A stretch of DNA of 64,000 bases from Obelidium mucronatum (taxonomy: Eukaryota; Chytridiomycota; Chytridiomycetes; Chytridiales; Chytriomycetaceae), in contig JAIVFH010000108.1 in NCBI GenBank assembly GCA_025765595.1, forward strand, positions 1-64,000. The letters run 5' to 3'. Below the pieces are notes generated by a model. That model did not search any database. It saw nothing but the letters and a program-made list of their open reading frames with translations, and was not told the DNA's origin. Positions 11,437 to 22,874 of the stretch are shown here, in pieces. Position numbers and translations under genes: made by a program. Within the stretch, counting starts at the first letter, position 1. Each line of letters begins with the position of its first letter.

Positions 11437-12186
11437 ATGAATGTTTCGATAAATGAGGTGTTGGAATGGCTTGGATCAGATCAAGAATCGAATGTCGCGT
11501 TCATACCATTCCCAGCCACGCGGGACTGCATTGATCAAACCGGTAGTCAGACGAGTTCTCAGCGAATCAGCAATCTTGAAAATGAGATAACCGCTGAGGA
11601 AGATTTCAACGCATGTATTATCAAAGAACCATCATCATCGTCATCATCATCGACACCAACAATCTTGCGTTCAGGATCAAAGAGTTCCACCTTCTCACAA
11701 AGCTCAACGTCATCTGTGCCGTCAATAATAGAAGATACGGAGTCAATCGCATCGGAAGAGTTCCCAACTCTCTCCATCAATAAGAATATTGCAAACCGTC
11801 AATCATTGTTGTCGCCAAAAGGAGTAATACCATGCGAGTACATGGCATCAATTCCAAACAGCATTAAAACACCGAAACAATCTTCCATATTACCATTATC
11901 GAATCTATCCTCGAGAATCCCACAACCCCGAAAAGTGCGGGCAACAGCAACTGCGTTGGAAATCGCAACAACGATTCCAACACCCTGTCGAAAACTCCCA
12001 TCACCACCACCGCCACCAAAGAATAAAAATCAAGAGATAAGAATAACACCTCAGAAAAAGTGGACTCCTGGTGTCGAGAAATCTGGCTCGCGGCGTGATT
12101 TGGATATTGCTCCATCAGCGGATTTTGAATTGCTGAAATCTAGTGCTGAAGGCCAAACGACAATGGACGGTGTAAAGAAAACATGA
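11437..12186 (+). CDS. Ser/Pro-rich disordered protein with SxIP motif
   Basis: An uninterrupted 249-residue frame starting MNVSINEVLEWLG. Most of it is low-complexity and predicted disordered (runs of Ser, a PSPPPPPKN stretch). It contains SSRIPQPRK, which fits the S-x-I-P plus basic-residue motif used by many proteins to bind EB1 at microtubule plus ends. No catalytic domain was seen. Upstream at 11209-11286 is a short frame (MIDFVEEVLTIADD) ending at TGG-TGA that could be an upstream exon with donor GTGAAT, since its VEEVL...DQES pattern echoes the start of this protein. Function is not known. Confidence 0.55.
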   Translation: MNVSINEVLEWLGSDQESNVAFIPFPATRDCIDQTGSQTSSQRISNLENEITAEEDFNACIIKEPSSSSSSSTPTILRSGSKSSTFSQSSTSSVPSIIEDTESIASEEFPTLSINKNIANRQSLLSPKGVIPCEYMASIPNSIKTPKQSSILPLSNLSSRIPQPRKVRATATALEIATTIPTPCRKLPSPPPPPKNKNQEIRITPQKKWTPGVEKSGSRRDLDIAPSADFELLKSSAEGQTTMDGVKKT

Positions 12187-12293
12187 GCACGAATATATTG
12201 AAGAGAATGTTATAATGTTAACGGGAAAATCTAGCAGAGAGAGATTGACAATCACAGCTAGTAGAATAATTAAATAAAAAACAAAAGAGCAAC

Positions 12294-13545
12294 ATGAGAG
12301 CGCCCCCTTTGCTGTCTCCGCCAGTAACACACAGAATAGGAAACTGGTGTGAAGAGTCTGTCCTAAGAGAGGTAAAAAAAAAAGGAAATGAAGGAATCGT
12401 TTGTTCTTTGGGCCACTGATTGATCAGGTTCAAGGCTCAACCCCCAATCATTCATTTTCTAGGAACAACTCAAAGACTTTCTCACGAAATGCAACAATGG
12501 AACTCTCGGGATCCAACGCGTGCAAATGAAAAAGATGATGGCTTTGCAACAAGTTCCATTGGCGAAAAAGTTTGAGTTTGGCCAGAATGTCATGATCAAG
12601 GTGTGGATTTAACTCCCTCCTATATACTAGTTCAAAGATTTATATTTCTTTTCGGTTTTATTCGAGTAGCATCATATTAACCCAAAAAGTGCATAATATT
12701 CTAATAGAATATCGGAACAAACGGATATCTCAGTGTGGATTTACCAGACACTTATCCAGACCATGTACCGAATCGGATATATTCCATTTGACTACAGCTG
12801 ACGGAGTCAAAAGCCAAGATGGAAAGAAGATCATTCCAACCGCAAGATCAACAATGAAGCTGATTCCAATCGACGCCTACAATCAAGTTGGACTATCAGA
12901 CCCCGTTCCTCGATATGGAGAAAAGTTTTACATTGTCTTGTCGGATGCTGTTGTTGAGAAACCTGTAAGCACTGCTGTTAAAAATAACACTTTTGTTTCA
13001 ACACACGCTTCGCTCATGTTCACTTACGCAACCTGCCCTTTTTTATTTCAAATTCAGATGTATTTGTGCTCTGTTCACAAAAACATTACTCAAAGCTCCC
13101 GTCGCTTGCATAACCAACCTGCCTATTTGTCTTTCAAAAAGAGTTCTTCTGCAGAATGGCAGATTGTTCATCCGGACACAAGCATCAGTATGGAAATGGA
13201 AGGTCAACCAGTACCAGTATGTTGATCTTTTTAATTTATGTACATTTTTTTGGCTACTTAGAATTGATTTTTTTTTTTCATTGGTTCTAAGGTGGGCGCT
13301 CCAGTGTACATTATTCATCCGTTAACAGGCTCCGGTCTTGGATCTGAAATGGGGACTAGAACCATGATTCGGTTGGTGTTCGTTTTCGGGTTATAGCATT
13401 CACCTTTCTAATATTTCTGTGGTTTGTTTTTTGCAGAAACGACTTTGGTGTGGAGTGGGATGTGGACCTTGACAAAGTACATGGATACCTTACAAAGTAT
13501 CGTGAGGCAAAATGGAGTAGATGGGTGTTTGAGATTGATAACTAG
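12294..13545 (+). CDS. CFAP161: Cilia- and flagella-associated protein 161
   Basis: Exon 1 (12294-12371) encodes MRAPPLLSPPVTHRIGNWCEE. After an intron at 12372-12462, exon 2 (12463-12600) gives EQLKDFLTKCNNGTLGIQ and FEFGQNVMIK. Together these match the CFAP161 N-terminus (RIGNWNE, FLEKRE..L.IQ, GD.VML). Later exons give PVPRYGEKFYI, LYLCSVHKNITQSSRR-like, EWQIVHPD, SMEMEGQPVP and a C-terminus FGVEWDVDLDKVHGYL. CFAP161 is a microtubule inner protein of axonemal doublets. One point around 12725-12790 is unresolved: the exon-3 frame LSVDLPDTYPD must change to the frame LTTADGVKSQ, either by a 65-nt intron with an acceptor at CTACAG or by a frame break. Confidence 0.8.
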
Positions 13546-13625
13546 TAAGAGCAAATAAAAAGTGAACTGAATTTGTCTGAAAGATGATCGCAGCATTATA
13601 TATTTGAGTGTGAATAATTCCACAT

Positions 13626-15018
13626 TTAATCCGAATCATCTTCATCCTTTCCACTCCGTTGTTGTTCCTGTTCCTGTTTTTTACGTGCAAGATATCTGGC
13701 TCGCGCATCCATAACGACTTCTTCGGTTGCCTTCTTTGCCATTGTGGCAGCAACCTGCTCCTTTTCTTTTGCAATTTCTTGGGCCCGTTTGCGATCACTT
13801 TCTCGTTTCTGTCGTTCAGTTTCTTCAAGCAGCCGCCGGGCTTGCTCTTCCTTTTGCCTTCGTTTCTCCATTTCAGCATGTTTCCTGTCGCGTTCTTGGC
13901 GTTCTTTAGCACGGCGCTCATCTTCTGCTTTCCGCCGGTCGCGTTCATCCGCTTCACGTTCTTCGTTGAGAGTGCGTACTTTTGTTTTTGATATATTGAG
14001 ACCACTTTTTAGAAGGGCGCTATCAAGATTTTTAAGATTTGAATCAGCTCTATGGAAACAATATACGGCGAGAAAGAATAATCGCCTTCGGCGACAATCG
14101 ACTTGGCGGTGGCAATCGCCTTCAGCGAAAGATAACAAAAAAAAGAAAACCCACCGTTTATCAACAATCTCATTGTTGGCATTAATCTTGAGTTCACCAC
14201 GACGCACAGCATCCTCCATCTTTTCCTTTTCTTCAAGCAACTTTTCACGATTTCGTTGCTCGCGTTCTTTTGCAGCGAGTTCAAGATCCTTCTTTGACAA
14301 GTGAGAATTTGTAGCAATTTGTTCGTGCTGATCAAGCACTGTTCTGTAAAAGACGGACATGTCGCCCCCAGCTGATTTTGCCAGTTTTGCTTTCCGCTCT
14401 TCCTCTTCTTCCAGCTTGCGCATGTCGTCTTTGTGTTTCTTGAATGCATCCGTGACAAAGGCGTCCTTGTCCTTGAACTCCTCGCCCTCGAGTTCCCGCT
14501 CGCGCGCGACTTTTCTGTCTTCAACGCGTTCGAGCTCGATCTGCCAGCAAGAAGGAAAGAGGATTAGTAATGGCTTACTAATGGAGTGGACTGCGGCGCA
14601 CCTTGCGCTGCTGCGCGGCGGCCAGCAGCGCGCCGACGTAGCGCGGCTTCTTGCGCGCGTCGCTGCCGGCGTCGCCGCCCATGTCGCGCTTGCGGCGCGC
14701 GGCGTCGACGGCGGCGCGCGTGGCGTCGAAGGCGGCGTCGTAGTCGAAGATGGCAGCGTCTTCGGCGAGCGCCGCCGCCACCACGCGCTGCGCCGCCTGC
14801 GACGCGTGGCCGAACGCCGCCGGGCGCCGCGCCGAGCCAGCCGCTGCTGAGTCATCCGCTGAGTCATCGTCTTCTTCGGCGGCGTCGCCAAAGGGCGCTC
14901 TTCCTCGTGCTGCGCCTGCGCCAACTGCACCACTGCTACTACTGCCGCTTGTGCGCTTAATGAGCCCAAACTTGACTCCGCCGCCTGCCACATTGCGCAG
15001 CGAGCCGTTCGACGACAT
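13626..15018 (-). CDS. NSRP1/CCDC55-like splicing regulator
   Basis: After splicing, the protein carries the NSRP1 family core: AIFDYDAAFD, KKPRYVGALLAAAQQRK, VEDRKVARERELEGEEFKDKDAFVT, then DMSVFYRTVLDQHE, followed by a long Lys/Glu/Arg coiled coil and the acidic end GKDEDDSD. Human NSRP1 is a nuclear speckle protein affecting splice-site choice. The start MSSNGSLRNV at 15018 follows a stop-free leader, but upstream in-frame sequence is not protein-like. The first exon is extremely GC-rich (about 14590-14960). Introns: roughly 14543-14605 (GTGCGCC...TGGCAG) and 14050-14154. The second contains a hairpin element annotated separately. Confidence 0.78.
14083..14127. repeat. Intronic CGCC/GGCG hairpin element
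   Basis: Within the 105-nt second intron of the NSRP1-like gene, two copies of ATCGCCTTC-(G/A)GCG flank ACTTGGCGGTGGCA. Each copy can fold as a 4-bp GC stem with a 3-base loop. The same hairpin in opposite orientation recurs several times in an intron of the M1 aminopeptidase gene near 30.3 kb. Confidence 0.7.
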
Positions 15019-15513
15019 TGACTTTTGTTTTTGGGAAATTCTTTTGGGAAAGCTGTCCAACACTGGCTGATGACTCTGCTGTCCCACTGGACCCCGCCGG
15101 AACTTAATCCAAAGGCCAAAGAACAAGTTGATCAAATCATTAACTCTTGAAGATAAAAACTTAACTTCTCACGTATCCCATCTGTGGAATTTTGTCGAAA
15201 CTGTGCCGAACGGGTTTAGTCTTTAATTCTCTCACAGGAATTGTGTTTTAGACTGTTGACGTTAAAAGGTATAATAACTCAACTGAGGCTGGAAATTTGC
15301 CGGGTACTTTTTTTTATTTTCATCTAGTATCAATTCCCGTCTGTGGAAGTAGCGGCATCTTTTTAATGCGTGTTTTTGTTTGCAAGACAATAGAAAAACT
15401 TTATCTGTCCACTAGCAGTAATTGGGTTCATGTAGGGAATAAGGTTCAAGACAAGGTTCGTGAAACTTAAAACAAAAAAAAAAGGCAGGGGAACTTTGAT
15501 CCATTTCCAAGAA

Positions 15514-17282
15514 ATGAGTGATAGTGGAGAGTTAACACCTGCATGGTCTTTAACTCGGTATCACGCGGCAGGCGCTAGCACTTGCAGCGTCGCCGATATT
15601 GCTGTTTTAGGTAAAATAAGCGAGCTGCCACCAACTTCAAGAGAACTTTCAAACACTGTTTTTTGTGGTGGGCAGACTACCAAGTATCTGATGCCGCCAA
15701 GAACGCCTGCCAGTCAACATCTTGCGCTGTTACCAACTTTGCTCGTGTTTTGACTGAATGCGTGACCGAGTCGTCTGCAAACAACTTGACGCACAAAACA
15801 TCTGACTTGTTTGGACGAAATGTCTCGTATGCTTCCGTCAAGTATTGGAACAGCGGTAGTTCCTGTGGTGGCACGAGTGTACCACGTGTTACTCACTACA
15901 AGCTGAATACATGTGTTCCCGCACGGACTGTCGCGGATGGATCGTTGTCTTATTTAATTTCGTTCGATCAGGGTAGCCCCTTTCTTTGGAACAGACGGTT
16001 TTTGGACAATCTATGTAAAATCGAAAACAAGACAGCGTCGTTTCAAATGAATCTCGATTCAAGCGGTATGTATAATTTAAATAATAACCTTGCATTTTAT
16101 GCGGCATGTTCTTTTTTTGATTTTCACCTTTGCATTAAATTCATTTATTGATGACACCTCACTCGTAGACTGCATTGCTCAGCCATCTGGGATTTTCTAT
16201 TCCGCAACCATCTTGCAGACATTTGTGTTTCCAGAAGCAACGCGTAATTCTACAGCCGGTACCGACTCATCGTCTTCGTCTTCGTACTTCTCAGGGCAGC
16301 AACAACACTGCGGCTATTATTGGAGGCAGTATCCTGCCGTTTTACTGGTTATTGTAGCTGCCGGAGTAGGCAGTATTACTTTTACAAGAAGAGAGTTCAG
16401 CAGAAGGACTATTTCAATTCCTCAACATCCACAACCTCAACAACCCCCACAAAATCACGAAAACTTCTTTCTCACGTCTTCTGCTAAAACTACAACTACC
16501 GAATTACCACCACCACAACAAGCCACCACCCATTCCAACCCCACTCCCACCGCCACACCCCCCCACCTGTTTCAATCAACGTGGATGACTTTGCTTGCCG
16601 GAAAAGCAGTATCAGTAGTCCCTGAACCTTTACCAACAAAACAAAACATTTTCGCATCAATGACGAACTTCCATTCAGTCTACCAACGGCACGGACGGAA
16701 ACGCGTCAACAGCAACAACAGCAACAGCGACAGCAGGAAGCGACAACAGAACCATTCCAACTCGCAGCAGAACGCGCAGTCTTGATGGAGCTGAAATTGG
16801 GAACAGACCCAAAAACCTGGACACCTCGAGAAACCGCGAAATGGCTTGAAAGAAACGGTGCCATCGGGATGGTATCGAGTGAAGAGTCGAATGGCAATCG
16901 ATTTGAAAAGTTGGTGGCAAATGGTTGAAGGTAATGATGGGGAAAATGGGAGGTATTACGACACCGATTTGACTAAAAGTAACACACCCACCCGTTCTTT
17001 TCATTTTCTTTCCAAAAAAAAAAAAAAAAAGACAAGGAAATTGACGGTGCAGCGCTTCTTACTACAAGCTCATATGAGATTATCAAGTTATTGGCCGTCA
17101 GTTCTTTTGAAGGTCAAACCAAATTGAAGAACGCGTTGGAAACTTTGAAAGGCATGGTTTCTCAGGACATTCAGGGCACCAATCAAGGGGTAGCAGCAGC
17201 AGCAGCAGCAGCAGCAAGTAGTGGCGGCACAGAATATGCCGATAGTCCGCCAAGATATGACGAAGTCAGAATTGTGATGTAA
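15514..17282 (+). CDS. Single-pass membrane protein with cytoplasmic SAM domain
   Basis: The extracellular half contains paired cysteines and several N-glycosylation sites (STSCAVTNF, NLTHK, GRNVSYAS, SSCGGTSVP, LNTCVPA). It is followed by a Ser/Thr stretch, a hydrophobic helix around AAIIGGSILPFYWLL, and a basic juxtamembrane segment. A Gln/Thr-rich linker leads to a SAM-like module: DPKTWTPRETAKWLERNG, then across an intron EIDGAALLTTSSYEIIKLLAV and LKNALETLKGM. An intron with a clean junction lies at about 15611-15679 (AVL-DYQVSDAAKNACQ). The start at 15514 is provisional because no signal peptide is visible; an upstream exon is likely. The poly-Ala run near 17196 is a GCA repeat. The frame changes twice between 16.3 and 16.9 kb and needs transcript support. 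A receptor or adaptor role is inferred. Confidence 0.55.
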
Positions 17283-17382
17283 CTGAAAGTAAAGAAATGA
17301 AAAGCAACAAAATAAATAAAATGGACGACAACACATAACTTAAAACATAAAACAAAATATAATTATTCGAAATCAATTTTTT

Positions 17383-19915
17383 TCATCCCATAGACCCCAA
17401 GACAGTTACATCAATCCCCATCTTCTCCAACCCAATCCAAGGATCCCTAGCTCCACCCCATTTCAACAACTCATCTTTTACAATCTCCCCACCTTCTCGT
17501 AATTCATCTTTCCCAAGAAGGTGAGGTTTGGCCGCGCTGTGATGGGCCCCAAATACTTTGGCACGAATAGAATCCGAAACTCTACGAGCCCAGAAATACG
17601 AATAATATGAACTTCCATAACTAAATAAGTGCGAAAATTGCGTTTGCCATTGAGTGCCTTCCACGTATGGAATCACGTGGAACTGAGACTTGAACGTTTT
17701 GAAGCATTCGTGTGGAATCAAAGTTGATTGCAGTCCATTTGTTCTTTTGTGTCAAGAATAGGATTCAGCAAAAAATAATATAGGATTGTGCACATTTACA
17801 TGTATAAGCATACCTGAATGATATAATTGATCCAACACAGCCATTTTCACTTGCTTTTGACGATCCAGGGCCTCCAAAAGGCCATGACGCGCCTTCACTC
17901 CCTGAATCATTTCTCTTGATATTTTAGGCGCCGGTTTGGTAGTGGGTTCCAATTCGTTCAAGAACACTCTCGTCCCTTGCAAACGACTCCAGCAGATTCG
18001 ATGGAACTTCAACAAAGTCCAATGCGCATCTTCGTTCCCGATATATGCTGATAGTCCGTCCTCGCAACAACAGAATGGATAACAGTGGCCCATTTCGTGA
18101 AAGAGGGTTTCGACTTCACTCAATGTAAGCAATGTAGGAGGTTCTGTTGCAGTTCGTGGTGGTCTTTCGAATTGTGTGACCAAGACAACAATAGGGAGTT
18201 GGTAGATTGCGCGAGTTCCATCCGGTGCGATTTTAACAATCTCCGTATCAGGGGATCGAATTCCACTTCGCGGTTCGCCACAGTATTCTTGGTAGTCGTC
18301 CAGACGACGACTGCATCGAACCGTGAATTGGGCAGCGCCTTCGAATTTATCCACTTCGACACCCTTTTCTCGGGCAAATAGATCCATGTATACGATTCCA
18401 ATTATGCCTTCCGTTTCATGCATTACTTGCACTTTCCTTACATCCGGGTGCCAGATTTCGTTTGAGTTTAGATTTGTAACGGGTTCCAACCAGATCCCGT
18501 ACAAGTCTTTCAGCAGGTCGTTGATTCCTTGCATGGTTGTTCCCACACTAAAGTAAGGACGCAATTCATCGCCGGAAATAAGAGTGACGCCTTCTTCTGA
18601 GGGAGGCACCAAAAACTGTTTGTAAAAGGATTCATCCCAGGCCTGGATAGAATCCAACTGCGGATTACGAATAGTGCCACTTCCGCCGTTGGCTTTTGAA
18701 TTAAAAACTGCCTTGATAGACTCCAAACGTTGTGCATCTGCATTCGCCAGCGCACGATTACCCTTGGACACAGACTCCAAGAAACGCATCACATTGGTTG
18801 AGGATCCCGCCATTTTATCAGCCAGCCACATTTCAGAATAACTTTTTTTCCCCAACACTTTGGCGAGTTGCATTCTCTTTCGTAATAGGGATTCCAGCGT
18901 GTACACGTCTTCTTCGGAGGCAGTGTTGGCGGCAATGTAGACGGCTTTTCTGACTGCAGCGTCGCGAGTGTATTGCAAGATATGGGAAACGATTCCAGAG
19001 TTGTCCATTGAGATTGTGGCAATATCGGATCGGTGGCCTGCGACAAGGCGGTTGAGGAGTTGGGGATGGATTCCAGCGAGTCGTGTGCTTGCTTGTTCAA
19101 TCTCAATGGATTCACAGGAAGGAGTGGAACTGTTTCTGGAAAACTTGTTTCCAAGGCTCTGTAGTGGGTGGTTTTAAGAGTCCCAAAAAAACACACCCAA
19201 CAGCCATCAACTAACCAGAATATCGTCACTCAAGCGGACGAATTCGGCGCGCTCATAACCACCCAAGTGAATGCCGCTCTTTTGAAAGTCTTTCATGAGT
19301 AGATTCGCAACGGTTGTTGTTTGTGTAGACGGTTTTGGTTGCGGGATATAGTTTGCAGCGTCGATGGAAGCTTTCAGAGCCTTATAATACTTGTGTTGAG
19401 AGACAAGGCGCAAAATGACAAGAAGTTGATGACATGATTTACATTGTAGAGAGCCACGTTTGTGTTGAGCGAGTTCATGTAGGAAGTCAAGAGTGCATTG
19501 CCCTGTGCCGCATCGTCGACGACCCGCTTCTCGGGATGCACATTCAGCACCAGTTCAGTCGCGTCCAGCTGGATAGAAGAGGAAAGAGAGTCAGTGTTGC
19601 AATCTTGTTCAGCCTGATACAGACGACCCACCACTGCGCACAGCTGGTCGCTGAGGGCATCGAGCATCTTGACGGCCTTTGTCAGCGGCAGCGGCCGGCT
19701 GGAGTTGGAGTTGGAGTCGTTGCTGTCTGTGATGCGCCAGGACCAACCGCTGCGCACTGAGCACCGTCTCGCTGGCGGCGGCGGACCAGCTGGCTGCGCG
19801 CGTGTAGCCGAAGAGACCCGCGGCTTTCGCTGCGCTCGGCGGCGGCGGCGGCGCGTCGAACAAGCGCTTTGATGGCGCCGCTGGCGGTGTGCAGGCGGCT
19901 CACTCGCATTTGCAT
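17383..19915 (-). CDS. OCT1: Mitochondrial intermediate peptidase (M3 family), reading frame broken
   Basis: This is a thimet-type metallopeptidase that removes octapeptides from imported mitochondrial precursors. Matches to the family run end to end: presequence [97 protein letters not shown], zinc motif [30 protein letters not shown], and C-terminal [28 protein letters not shown]. However, the frame steps +1 at about 19870, 19734, 18084, 18032 and 17936. The zinc motif and the following conserved segments therefore lie in three different frames. Introns are short (for example after LYN and after SDDI). Either assembly errors or a decayed gene; strong conservation of every segment favours the former. 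Confidence 0.85.
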
Positions 19916-19979
19916 TTCAAAGAAAACAACAACTGGCTTCGACAACAGCACAACAACCAACGACAACACGGCAAAACGC

Positions 19980-20061
19980 CGACAACGGCAGGGTTCGAAC
20001 CTGCGCATCCAGAGGATAACAGATTTCAAGTCTGTCGCCTTAACCACTCGGCCACGTTGTC
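19980..20061 (-). tRNA. tRNA-Ser (UGA), second copy
   Basis: Base-for-base identical to the tRNA-Ser(UGA) at 10912-10993, including anticodon TGA, long variable arm and the GCGTTTT trailer. It lies on the minus strand about 65 bp upstream of the mitochondrial intermediate peptidase start and in the same orientation. Confidence 0.97.
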
Positions 20062-20229
20062 CCTGGCCTCCGGAAAGAGGATATTCTTATATGACGCGTC
20101 TATTTTCCGTGGATACTCTGCGATCCTTTGCATTTTCTCTGATCTGAAAAGCATAAGGCTCCCACTTTCAGGCATAGCTCTATCTCTAGGACTGAATAAT
20201 CTTTTATTTTTTTACGCGTAAATCTACGG

Positions 20230-22045
20230 ATGGCCACATTGAAATCTGCCCTTCAAGCTCTCAAAGAACGCGGCGGCGTCGGCACACAAACTCCCCCTTC
20301 GCGAAAATCTCTTGGTCCTCCTGGATCTGGAGGGACTGGCCGCCCAAGTGGGGTTGCTGACGGATGGAGTAGTGCTGCTGTTGGTTTCCATCCACGCCAC
20401 ACTTCCGTTCGGAGCTCTTCTGGCGCAATGTCAGAACTCAGGTATTGTGCTGTGCTGATCATACTTTTCAACCATCCTTTTTTTAATAATTTTCCAAGTC
20501 AACAGGTTTGACTGAAGTCAACAGTTCTGGTTTGTTATCAGACTGATCAGTACACATCCCGACGATCCACAAACAAAGCCAAAGGAAACGAGGCACGGTG
20601 AGATTCTAATAAGACTGAACTTGAAAACTTGTGTCTAAATGTAAACTCATCATAAATCAGGCAAATGATTGAGTTTGGAAAGAAACGGTACAACTTGGCG
20701 ATCCTCAAAAAACGCGCCTATTCGCATGTTCCTGTAAAAGTCACTAAAAACTTCAAGACGATTTTAACGTCTCCTGAATTTGACGCGTTTCTTCTCTGTG
20801 CCGCGCATTATATTCGATGGTTTATCCAAGTTGTTCATTTGCAAAAGACGAATCAGATTGCGTTTGTCCCGCCACCTGCTACAAGAAATGCTGCCTCCAA
20901 GAACAAGCCTGCTGGTGATGCACCTGGAAGTGCCTGGAAGTAATCATTCACACAAATCAGGTATTAGCGGTTCGGAGGAATCCCTTGGCTGCTACATCAA
21001 CAAGGCGTATGAGTATGAGACCCATATTCGTGGAAGATGGAGGAGATACAGTCGAAATGGAAATCGCAGTGGAAACCAGAGACGAAAAATTGAAGGAGCT
21101 TGCAAGCGCGTACTGTTTCCTCCTCTTGCTGACTTCGCGAGCAACAACAGAACCAGCTCGAGAACGCGCGTACTTTGAGGTAAATTATAACTGTTGGCCA
21201 TATGCATCCGAAACTCCCTCTCTTAACATTATATTTTTTTTTTACCCCAGAGCATTTACGCCTTTACAAAGGAAATATCGATTCAGTTGATTTCTCTCCC
21301 AAACTACAACCAAACTCTGGAAACAGAATTGAATCGTTTGTTCCGGGGAGAGCTCTTCAGCGGCACGAACGCCCAAGACTCATTCAAGACTACCACCACC
21401 GCGAAGAAAAGAGTCAGTATTGTTGCCGTGTCAAAAGATTTGTGGGGAGCGCATGGAGCTGCAGGCGCGCATGGAACTGCTAACGCTGCTAATAATACGG
21501 CGGCTGGTGGCGCGGGAGGGGTTGCTGCTGCTGGGATAGCGGGTGGTGCTTCTGCTGCATCGCGACCTGCTTCTGGTGGCGCCTTCAGCCAGTTGATGGG
21601 AGTGAGTGGTGCTGCGCGACCTGCGTCTGCGGCCTTATCGCTGACAGGAAATGTAACCAATACTGTTTCTGGAATGGGAGGACTTGGTGGGCTAGCTGCA
21701 TTGCTGCAGGGCGGTGGTGGTGGTGGGGCTGGTGGAATGGTGAACAAGTTCAAAGCAAAAGCGTCTATACTGGGGAAACTGAGTAATCTCTCCAAACCGA
21801 AAGTTGATATTTTTGGAAAGGATGCAGTTCCTGTTGGAGGAGATCTTGTCGAAAACGCTACAGGTGCTGCAGAGAAACAGTCAATAGCGGCAAAGCCTAC
21901 CGCAGCATTACCTCCAATTAAAAAGGAAATTGCCACAGGCAACCAAAAATCGCGCAAAAGGATCTCGTTGGGGGAAATTCGAATGGCTCGCTCACCGTTG
22001 GCGAATGCAATTCTTCCACCACCGCAAAGGTTCTTGTTTACCTAG
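20230..22045 (+). CDS. PPP1R36-like protein phosphatase 1 regulatory protein
   Basis: Exons joined across short introns give MATLKSALQALKERGG..., then EFDAFLLCAAHYIRWFIQ, then (after CAG at about 20960) VLAVRRNPLAATSTRR, EKLKELASAYCFLLL, ARERAYFE-SIYAFTKEISIQLI, and ETELNRLFRGELF. The order hydrophobic segment, LA..YC.LLL, E..Y.F, E..RLFR matches PPP1R36, a testis and cilia-linked PP1 regulator. The resemblance is by pattern only. The C-terminal 200 residues are Ala/Gly-rich low complexity followed by a basic stretch SRKRISLGEIRMARSP. The intron ending CCCCAG just before 21252 is clear. Its presence beside CFAP genes fits a flagellar role, but this is inference. Confidence 0.55.
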
Positions 22046-22134
22046 AATAGAAATAATACAGAAATATCATAATTATGGCATAATTATTGGTTTCTTTTTT
22101 TTCTTTTTTCTTTATTTTTTTTTGTAATTATCGT

Positions 22135-22806
22135 CTATCCCGATGGCTTTGCGATCTTTGGCATGACTGGTTTATGATTCTCAATCTTTGCCATAATAGC
22201 GGCAATATCCAATTGCGTTGCGCCTTTTTGCTGCAACAAATGCTCAATCATTCCTTCCAGCTCAGCCACTTGAGTTTTTAGTGATCTATTTGAAAAGAGG
22301 TGTTGACTATATAAGTACTTTGTTTGGGTTGAAAAAAAATGGATGTAAGATTCTTTTTAACCGATTGAAAATAATCAAGCTCGCATTCGTCTGATGCTCC
22401 TCCTGCAACTGCGTCTTCAACAACTCGTTACTCTTTATATCCGTCACCAAAAACTTTTTGTTGGTTTCAAGCTCTTTGACTGCCGCGATTTTCTGTTTCA
22501 ATGCATCTGCTTCCCGCTTTTCGCTTTCCTTGAGTTTGGATTCTAGTTCGGCTATGCGTTGAGATTGCTCGGTTACTAAAGTTTGGAGGTCGTCTATATT
22601 CGTTGGGAGTTTGGTGTTGTTGTTGTTGTTGCTGCTGTTGTTGTTGTTTGAAGCGGATGTCAAGCTGGAATTGGATGAGGGTGAGGTGGTGGTTTCGGCC
22701 GTTAGATCTGCTATCACTGTTGCGTAGGATGAAGAGCCGCTTGGATTCCGTTTGGCAAGGCTATTTCGTTTCTGGAAATAGAGTCATGTGTTTATAGAGA
22801 GGAAAA

Positions 22807-22874
<68 letters not shown>

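Noticed and set aside
14586..15070. Several long plus-strand ORFs opposite the NSRP1 first exon
   Set aside because: High GC removes stop codons in all frames. The minus-strand frame carries the family motifs, so the others are shadows. The same applies at 3200-3640, 24850-25430 and 28950-29720.
19682..20047. ORF reading through the minus-strand tRNA-Ser into the peptidase leader
   Set aside because: The first half is translated tRNA sequence; only the part from ATG 19915 has a presequence-like composition.
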